A program made the position numbers and the translations under genes. A stretch of 10,037 bases of DNA from a bacterium (Candidatus Torokbacteria) CG_4_10_14_0_2_um_filter_35_8 (GTDB lineage: Bacteria > Patescibacteriota > GCA-2792135), in contig PFNU01000140.1 in the NCBI GenBank assembly GCA_002792135.1, forward strand, positions 1-10,037, read 5' to 3'. The notes under the pieces were generated by a model that saw only the letters and a list, made by a program, of their open reading frames with translations, did not search any database and had not been told where the DNA came from. This document shows, piece by piece, positions 5,446 through 10,037 of the stretch; positions within the stretch are counted from its first letter, which is position 1, and every line of letters starts with the position of its first letter.

Positions 5446-6785
5446 GTTTCTTTTTTAAAAATGGGGAGAGAAAAGTAAAAAGTAGTTCCTTTGTTCTCTT
5501 GGGACTTAAACCAGATTTTACCACCATGGGCTTCAATTATATTTTTAGCAATAAAAAGTCCCAAACCCGTTCCCTCTGTTTCTAACTTTATAGCATTAGA
5601 CCCTCTGAAAAATTTCGAAAAGACTCTAGCTCGTTGGTTCTTGGAGATGCCAATCCCAGAATCCTTTACAAAAAAGAGTATCTTTTTTTCTGCTGGAGAA
5701 TATTCGATATTAACGTAAACTTTGCCTCCAGGAGACGTATAATGAATTGCGTTTTCAATCATATTTTGAAAAACTAAAGAAATCTTTTCAATATCAACTT
5801 CTGCATCTGGGATTCTCTTTTCTGGTTTGAAAAATTTAAAGTCTAATTTCTTTCTCAAAGCAACCTCTTTGAGAGAGGCAATTGTTCTCTCCAATAATTT
5901 AACTATATCGTATTTTTGAATCTTATAAAGAAACCTTCCTTCTTCTATTCTTGAAATATTAAGAAGATCATTAATAAGATTGATCATTCTTTCATTACTA
6001 AGATATGTCTTTTCAAGAAATGTTCTTTGCTCTTTCGAAATTTTACCTAAATCTCCTTCAAGAATCATTTTTAATGTCCATTTTACTGCCGAAAGGGGTG
6101 TTCTTAGTTGGTGAGCAGAAATAGAGACAAATTCAGTTTTCATTCTCTCAATCATTCTTTCTCGAGTTATATCGTGTAAAATAATTAAAGTCCCCAATTT
6201 TTCTTCTTTTCTCATCATCGGAATTGTGCTTACTTCCAAAACTAAATTTTCTCTTGTTTGAACTTCTTTTCTAAAAACTCCTTTTATTTCTTTTCCCACC
6301 AAGGCTACAATAGGTTTAATGGTGGAAAAGGTTCCCAATTCGATAATTGACTTGTCAATTACATCTTTACCCCTCACCTGAAAAAAATCTTCGGCTTGGG
6401 GATTTATTAATGAAAGTTTTCTGCTTTCACCAAAAAATAATAATCCATCAGTAAAGTTGGTAATTAACGCTTCCGTTTTATTCTTCTCTTGCTCAGCGTT
6501 TTTCCTCGCCTCCTCAATATCCTCCAAAATATTCACTAAAGCTTTCCGAGAATCTTCTAGCTCTTTAGTTCTTTTTGTTAATTCCTGGACTTCTCTTATC
6601 CTTTCTTCTTGGACTTCTGTTAGTCTAAAATCTCTTCTGACTAACATTTTAGCAATCCGATCCATCTCTTTAAGTTCTCTGGCCTGCGCTTTTTTTAACT
6701 CAGCTAATTCCATCTCTTTTTTAGCCAATATTTCTGCAATGCGGTCTGACTCCCCGACAGTTTTTTTATCAGAATATTTTTCCAT
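5442..6785 (-). CDS. Soluble PAS-domain sensor histidine kinase
   Basis: This 447-residue protein autophosphorylates on histidine and passes phosphate to a response regulator. There is no TM segment. A long N-terminal coiled coil (1-105) contains a 28-residue repeat (DRIAEIL at 14-20 and DRIAKML at 42-48). A PAS domain follows (about 106-205). HisKA has the H-box SAHQLRTPL with phospho-acceptor H225. The HATPase region has an N-box NMIENAIHYT (341-350), G1 DSGIGI (375-380), F-box RVFSKFFRG (387-395) and G2 GTGLGL (405-410). All catalytic boxes are intact, so it should be active. No receiver domain is fused and no response regulator is nearby. Lacking its own membrane domain, it probably takes input from the adjacent HAMP/PAS coiled-coil proteins or the 3-TM proteins; that is inference. 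The gene follows the PAS gene by 60 bases, and the TGA stop is the only one in the window. Confidence 0.95.
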   Translation of the reverse strand: MEKYSDKKTVGESDRIAEILAKKEMELAELKKAQARELKEMDRIAKMLVRRDFRLTEVQEERIREVQELTKRTKELEDSRKALVNILEDIEEARKNAEQEKNKTEALITNFTDGLLFFGESRKLSLINPQAEDFFQVRGKDVIDKSIIELGTFSTIKPIVALVGKEIKGVFRKEVQTRENLVLEVSTIPMMRKEEKLGTLIILHDITRERMIERMKTEFVSISAHQLRTPLSAVKWTLKMILEGDLGKISKEQRTFLEKTYLSNERMINLINDLLNISRIEEGRFLYKIQKYDIVKLLERTIASLKEVALRKKLDFKFFKPEKRIPDAEVDIEKISLVFQNMIENAIHYTSPGGKVYVNIEYSPAEKKILFFVKDSGIGISKNQRARVFSKFFRGSNAIKLETEGTGLGLFIAKNIIEAHGGKIWFKSQENKGTTFYFSLPIFKKET

Positions 6786-6787
6786 AG

Positions 6788-6800
6788 GCTTAATTTAAGC
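6788..6800. repeat. GCTTAA-T-TTAAGC palindrome at the kinase start
   Basis: A 13-base perfect inverted repeat sits two bases upstream of the kinase ATG (6785). It could be an operator or a hairpin masking the initiation region. It is short and AT-rich, so chance is possible. The rest of the 6786-6845 gap shows no convincing promoter. Confidence 0.35.
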
Positions 6801-6845
6801 TTTTTATTTTTTTGATACTAATCAAGAATATCTTTTCTAGTTTCT

Positions 6846-7472
6846 TTATTTCTTCTGTAGCTTTTTTTCTAGCTCTCTGATTCTTTTTTCTAAAATCTGG
6901 ATAGTCTCTTTCATTTCTACCATCTTCAACTCTCTCCCAGTAGTAAGCCTGTGGAATATCTCAAGCTCGGTAATCCTCTCCTGAAGTTCTTTCGTCCTTT
7001 CTTCAACTTTTTGCTCTAATTCTTCTTGGAGTTTTTTAACCTCAGTTATATCTATTATGCCAATAAAACATCCTACATAATTTTCTTCTCTATCTTCTCT
7101 CGAGGAGATAAATATACTAACTGGAATCTCTTTTTTACCTTTAGAAATTAAGGTTAGCTCTCTACCTCTAACAATCTTTTGTTCTACAATTTTCCCAATT
7201 ATTTTTTCTATTTTTGTCCTTTCTAAAAAAATAGTAGCAACCGCCTCTCCATTTATCTCAATCTCTCTGTAGCCAGTCAATTCCTGGAAAGATTTATTAA
7301 TATCAATAATTACCCCAATAGCCGACAAGCTGCAAACTGCAATTGGTAAAAAAGAAGTAAATTCTCCAATATACCATTCTAAATCTTCCACATCTTCTTT
7401 GGCTTTTCGGAGTTCCTCTTTATAATATAATTTCCCTTTATTTATCTCGTTTGTTTTATTTCTTTTTTTCAT
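6846..7472 (-). CDS. PAS-domain protein with GRELKM coiled-coil tail, no kinase
   Basis: This is a 208-residue cytoplasmic protein. A charged N-terminal helix (1-36) leads into a single PAS domain (about 37-143; typical INKSFQELTGYREIEI and GIIDITEVKKLQ ends). A coiled coil (144-208) contains ERTKELQERITELEIFH and then TTGRELKMVEMK (177-188). The protein stops where a kinase domain would normally begin, with a proper TAA and no downstream remnant, so it appears naturally kinase-less rather than truncated. Its tail matches that of the HAMP protein two genes upstream almost residue for residue. Only one base separates its ATG from the stop of the preceding V4R-like gene (TAATATG), and the AAGGTGGG inside that gene's end may serve as SD, so translation is coupled. 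It likely relays a cytoplasmic cue (cofactor unknown) to a partner through the coiled coil. Confidence 0.85.
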   Translation of the reverse strand: MKKRNKTNEINKGKLYYKEELRKAKEDVEDLEWYIGEFTSFLPIAVCSLSAIGVIIDINKSFQELTGYREIEINGEAVATIFLERTKIEKIIGKIVEQKIVRGRELTLISKGKKEIPVSIFISSREDREENYVGCFIGIIDITEVKKLQEELEQKVEERTKELQERITELEIFHRLTTGRELKMVEMKETIQILEKRIRELEKKLQKK

Positions 7473-7473
7473 A

Positions 7474-8085
7474 TTAAACCCACCTTATCGTATACTCATG
7501 ATAAGAAGCATCTCCCCGGAAGGAGCATCGTGTCTCTTTAATGGTTATTTTTTTACTCTTTAATACATATTGGCCAATTCTCAGAAAGTACCCGGCATAA
7601 AGAGGACATAAAATAGGATGAATCTTGAAATTCCTTAAGCGCAAAATTATACACTTTTGTTTCTGGTCAATTTTATAATTTTCTAATACACCTTTTGTAT
7701 AATGTTTCTCCCAATATTTTGGACTCTCATCAAAAACCCTTTGAATGGACAAAAATGTTTTCATCAACATTTTTACAATGAAAGAAAATTTCGGTATAGC
7801 GTTTCCTAAATCAAAAATTTCTTTGTTCCCCCAACCAAAAGCTTCTTTAATTGCCAACAAAGAGACCGCCCTTAACCCAACCGGATACCAGATAGTCGCA
7901 TGTACTTTATCGTAACTCACAGGGTTACCCCACTCTTGCATTTTTCTTTTCAAAAGCCTAACTCCTTTAGGGCCTTTCTTTTCTTTTATATATTTAAAAT
8001 CACTTAAAAATACCTCTCCTCTCACTTTTCCAGGAATCTCTACTAACCTTTTAATCTCTTCTGGTGCAATTTGGCTATTTTCCAT
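7474..8085 (-). CDS. Divergent V4R / haem-NO-binding-like domain protein
   Basis: This 203-residue soluble protein is not a confident match to a named family. The end of the chain, IKETRCSFRGDASYHEYTI, parallels VKETKCQGRGDNFCQFTI of the V4R protein at 3713-4252. C187 is kept, but the last cysteine is replaced by tyrosine (Y195). C160 (PILCPLYAGYFLRIG) aligns with C126 of that protein. The N-terminal part (GKVRGEVFLSDFKYIKEKKG) and the middle (YPVGLRAVSLLAIKEAFGWG, then IFDLGNAIPKFSFIVK) recall the helical half of V4R/haem-NO-binding folds. It is therefore probably a sensory domain on its own, with an altered metal site. It starts 17 bases after the HAMP gene and abuts the PAS gene. The ligand is unknown and the fold assignment is inference from motif similarity. 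Confidence 0.65.
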   Translation of the reverse strand: MENSQIAPEEIKRLVEIPGKVRGEVFLSDFKYIKEKKGPKGVRLLKRKMQEWGNPVSYDKVHATIWYPVGLRAVSLLAIKEAFGWGNKEIFDLGNAIPKFSFIVKMLMKTFLSIQRVFDESPKYWEKHYTKGVLENYKIDQKQKCIILRLRNFKIHPILCPLYAGYFLRIGQYVLKSKKITIKETRCSFRGDASYHEYTIRWV

Positions 8086-8102
8086 ATGATTAAATTTAAC
8101 TT

Positions 8103-9020
8103 TTAAGTTCTTTTAATTTTTTTCTCTAATTCTTGAATCTTCTTTTTCATTTCTATCATCTTTAACTCTCTTCCAACAGTAAATTTGTGAAGTTTTTCAA
8201 GCTCGTTAATCCTTCCTTGAAGCTCTTCTGTTCTCTTTTCTACTTTTACTTCTAAACTTATCTTTTCCTTTTCTAAGGCTTCAGTTTTGTCTTTTAGTTT
8301 CTCGGCCATTTCGTTCAGGCCAGAAGCTAAGTCTCCAATTTCATCACTTCTTTTAATCCTTATCCTATAGTCTAGTTTACCTGATCCAATCATCTTTATG
8401 CCTTTTTGAAGATTCTTCACTGGATTTATTACTGTTATTCTCATTAAAAGAAAAAGGGCACTAATAATCACTAGAATAGCTACTATTGCACCTAGTAAAA
8501 ATTGTCTTTGAGTTTCAGAAATAACTTTTTCTAAGGAATCCAAAGATAACCTTATATCATAAATTCCGACCCGCTGACCTCCAACATGAACTGGAGTAAT
8601 CACTCTTAGTACTTCAGTTCCATCGGGCTCAATTAAAGTCCTAGTTAGAATCACTCCTTTCCGATAAGAAGAAATACTTTCTGGGACAGCAAGGCTTCCT
8701 ACTAAAAAAGTATCGTTTGATACCACGACTTTTAAACCATTCTTGGTAGGCAAGCTAATACTTATCTTGGTAATATCAGAGTTCAACCATATCATTTTAT
8801 AAATATTGGCCTGAAGTTTACTTGTATCACTCAACTCAGCTTCGCTACTAATGCCAGCATCTAATGCTTGAGCTAAGGTAATAGCTAGGTCTTGAAAAGA
8901 CTCATAAAAAAGCTTTTTTTGACTGTTAATACTTAAGTAGGCTAAACTCAAAAGGGCCAAAATAATTACTAAAGCTACAGCGATAAGTAATTTAAATTGA
9001 AGGCTGAGTTTAATTGCCAT
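8103..9020 (-). CDS. Two-TM HAMP receptor with GRELKM coiled-coil tail, no kinase
   Basis: This is a 305-residue membrane receptor. TM1 (about 9-31) and TM2 (about 174-197) flank an extracytoplasmic sensor domain of about 140 residues (32-173). Its alternating strands, including VLRVITPVHVGGQRVGIYDIRL, resemble a single Cache/PAS-like periplasmic domain. A HAMP domain follows (about 193-248; INPVKNLQKG and DEIGDLASGLNEMAEKL), then a coiled coil (245-303) with ERTEELQGRINELEKLH and TVGRELKMIEMK (281-292). There is no HisKA, HATPase, GGDEF or MCP signalling domain, so output must pass to another protein by coiled-coil contact. It lies 50 bases after the solute-binding protein gene and 17 bases before the V4R-like gene. 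The solute-binding protein may present ligand to this receptor, which is inference from neighbourhood. Confidence 0.88.
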   Translation of the reverse strand: MAIKLSLQFKLLIAVALVIILALLSLAYLSINSQKKLFYESFQDLAITLAQALDAGISSEAELSDTSKLQANIYKMIWLNSDITKISISLPTKNGLKVVVSNDTFLVGSLAVPESISSYRKGVILTRTLIEPDGTEVLRVITPVHVGGQRVGIYDIRLSLDSLEKVISETQRQFLLGAIVAILVIISALFLLMRITVINPVKNLQKGIKMIGSGKLDYRIRIKRSDEIGDLASGLNEMAEKLKDKTEALEKEKISLEVKVEKRTEELQGRINELEKLHKFTVGRELKMIEMKKKIQELEKKIKRT

Positions 9021-9070
9021 TTATATTATGTTGTTTTAATAATTACAATTATAATATATCTTTATTTTAT

Positions 9071-9874
9071 TTATTGAGCTAACCACTTTTCTTCTAACTC
9101 TTTAAGTTTTCCTTCTTGCTTAAGGCGTCTTATAGTTTTATTGATTCGAGAAAGTAATATTTCTTGACCTTTTTGAGTTGCAACTCCATAAAACTCTTGA
9201 GTAAAAGGACCTCCCACTATTTGTAAATTCGTTTCTTCAGATACCATTCCAACTGCTGCTGGATAATCAATAATAACCACATCAATTTTTCCTTTTAATA
9301 AATCCTCTTTGGCTAAATCATAACTCTCATAACTTTTTACTAAAGATGGGCTAGATGCAAGTTTTTTAGCTTCTTCTTCACTAGTAGTTTCTGTCTGCAC
9401 TCCCAAACTATACCCTTTTAGGTCTTCTTTCCCTTTAATAATTTCTTTCTTATCTTCCCTAATTACAATTACCTGGCCAGCATTAAAATAAGGATCAGAA
9501 AAACTCATAATCTCAGTTCTCTCTTTAGTTATAGTGATAGAGGATATTATCATGTCCACTGTCCCATTTCTCACAGCATCAAAGAGTTCTTCCCAAGCAA
9601 CATTTCTAAACTTCGGTTCAACTCCAAGGTCTGATGCAATTTCTTTTGCTATATCTATGTCCATTCCAAAAAAATCTCCTTGCTTATTAACACTTTCCAT
9701 AGGAGGATAGGTAGCATCAGCTCCAATAATAATCTCTTCCCTCTTTTTAATTTTCTTTAGTAGAGGATCTTTAATTTCTTCTTGAAATAGGCTTCTGTAA
9801 ATAAGAAAACCAACACTAATACCAGCAAGAATCAGTATTGCTATTGCTGTTAAGATTAGGTTTCTTTTGTTCAT
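9071..9874 (-). CDS. Membrane-anchored family 3 (amino-acid type) solute-binding protein
   Basis: This 267-residue extracytoplasmic protein has one N-terminal hydrophobic anchor (about 6-28) and no lipobox cysteine, so it is probably tethered by an uncleaved signal anchor. The family 3 fold is plain: GADATYPPMES (51-61), GMDIDIAKEIASDLG (70-84), then VDMIISSITITKERTEIMSFSDPY (106-129) with R119 where the family binds the ligand carboxylate. Further on are LGVQTETTSEE (157-167), VVIIDYPAA with D204, and the C-terminal KLKELEEKW. One usual aromatic (F in YPPFE) is M59. Length is normal. No ABC permease or ATPase gene lies in the window; a HAMP receptor follows instead, which suggests signalling rather than (or in addition to) transport. 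It opens the - strand operon; no SD precedes the ATG. Confidence 0.92.
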   Translation of the reverse strand: MNKRNLILTAIAILILAGISVGFLIYRSLFQEEIKDPLLKKIKKREEIIIGADATYPPMESVNKQGDFFGMDIDIAKEIASDLGVEPKFRNVAWEELFDAVRNGTVDMIISSITITKERTEIMSFSDPYFNAGQVIVIREDKKEIIKGKEDLKGYSLGVQTETTSEEEAKKLASSPSLVKSYESYDLAKEDLLKGKIDVVIIDYPAAVGMVSEETNLQIVGGPFTQEFYGVATQKGQEILLSRINKTIRRLKQEGKLKELEEKWLAQ

Positions 9875-9893
9875 GGTTTTTATATAAATTAGG

Positions 9894-9914
9894 GGTTAGG
9901 AATTAGGAGGTTAG
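9894..9914 (-). repeat. TCCTAA-type repeat in the solute-binding protein leader
   Basis: On the - strand this reads CTAACCTCCTAA followed by TTCCTAACC, ending 19 bases before the ATG at 9874. It equals the array at 901-936 with exactly 15 bases missing. It has the same orientation relative to the downstream gene, and again carries ACCTCCT. Confidence 0.75.
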
Positions 9915-9926
9915 AAAATAACCACG

Positions 9927-9954
9927 GTAGAGACGCAAAATCTTGCGTCTCTAC
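9927..9954. repeat. GTAGAGACGCAA hairpin repeat
   Basis: Perfect 12-base arms GTAGAGACGCAA (9927-9938) and TTGCGTCTCTAC (9943-9954) surround AATC. It lies just upstream of the signalling operon, beyond the TCCTAA-type repeat. Similar GTAGAGAC palindromes are known as dispersed elements in cyanobacteria and, from memory, other bacteria. No T-tract follows on either strand, so it is not a standard terminator. Confidence 0.85.
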
Positions 9955-9982
9955 TCACGTCGGACTGTTGTCTACTGCCATG

Positions 9983-10010
9983 GTAGAGACAAGGCATTGC
10001 CTTCATCTAC
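9983..10010. repeat. Degenerate GTAGAGACAAGGCA hairpin repeat
   Basis: Arms GTAGAGACAAGGCA (9983-9996) and TGCCTTCATCTAC (9998-10010) pair with one base missing and a mismatch on the right. The outer sequence matches the hairpin at 9927: CCA(C/T)GGTAGAGAC occurs in both. The left side also faces TTGTCTAC (9968-9975), giving overlapping pairing options. The remaining sequence from 9955 to 10037 shows no gene. Confidence 0.7.
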
Positions 10011-10037
10011 GTTATGTTTAAAAAAACATCTGTGGTA

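Noticed and set aside
5355..5585. A 76-codon + strand frame spanning the gap after the kinase
   Set aside because: It runs antisense through the 3' part of the kinase gene and has no recognisable domain. The GC-richer patch is better read as leader RNA on the - strand.
6846..7472. The PAS protein as a broken histidine kinase whose kinase half was lost by frameshift
   Set aside because: The coiled-coil tail ends exactly like that of the HAMP protein and is followed by a clean stop, and no HisKA remnant exists in the 60-base gap before the next gene.
9048..9053. TATAAT on the - strand in the gap before the HAMP receptor gene
   Set aside because: No acceptable -35 box is found 15-19 bases upstream, and the gap is only 50 bases of nearly pure A/T, where such a hexamer is expected by chance.
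938..9874. UGA recoding as in Gracilibacteria/SR1
   Set aside because: All genes are complete without in-frame TGA, and the kinase uses TGA as its stop right after a normal C-terminus.
9894..10010. Possible CRISPR array from the repeated GTAGAGAC and TTAGGA elements
   Set aside because: The hairpins differ in their centres, occur only twice with unequal context, and there are no regular spacers or cas genes.

Overview
The window is AT-rich bacterial DNA with the standard stop code (mostly TAA, one TGA, no in-frame recoding). Most start codons have no clear Shine-Dalgarno sequence. The style of the histidine kinase (N-terminal DRIAKML coiled coil, H-box AHQLRTPLSAVKW), the small dispersed palindromes and the TTAGGA-type intergenic repeats suggest a Patescibacteria (Candidate Phyla Radiation) genome. 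That is a judgement from remembered family style, not a phylogenetic result.

Left part, + strand (1-3640): a textbook promoter drives tRNA-Glu(UUC). A second promoter precedes a small heat-shock protein (Hsp20). After a 201-base, repeat-rich spacer comes a large Clp ATPase that joins a ClpE-type zinc finger to a full ClpC body (tandem Clp N repeats, AAA1, coiled-coil middle, AAA2 with an LGF ClpP-docking tripeptide). This is a protein-quality-control segment. It ends in a bidirectional hairpin terminator next to a palindromic repeat.

Right part, - strand (9874 down to 3713): nine tightly spaced genes form what looks like a split signal-transduction island. In transcription order they are: a membrane-anchored family 3 solute-binding protein; a two-TM HAMP receptor without kinase; a divergent V4R-like protein; a PAS coiled-coil protein without kinase; a soluble PAS histidine kinase; three consecutive small 3-TM proteins; and a V4R-domain protein with three cysteines. 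The three membrane proteins appear to be paralogues sharing an E-x-x-E motif in TM2. The two V4R proteins share a KET[KR]CxxRGD motif. The HAMP and PAS proteins share an almost identical GRELKM coiled-coil tail. No response regulator, output domain or ABC permease/ATPase lies in the window. The pieces of a sensor kinase therefore seem to be spread over separate polypeptides that must assemble, and the output partner must be elsewhere. A good internal promoter overlaps the kinase stop codon and would give the membrane/V4R genes their own transcript with a structured leader of about 80 nt.

The island is bracketed by hairpin repeats with GTAG...CTAC ends (3645-3675; 9927-9954 and 9983-10010). 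A TCCTAA-type repeat occurs in the same sense orientation in the leaders of both clpC and the solute-binding protein gene.
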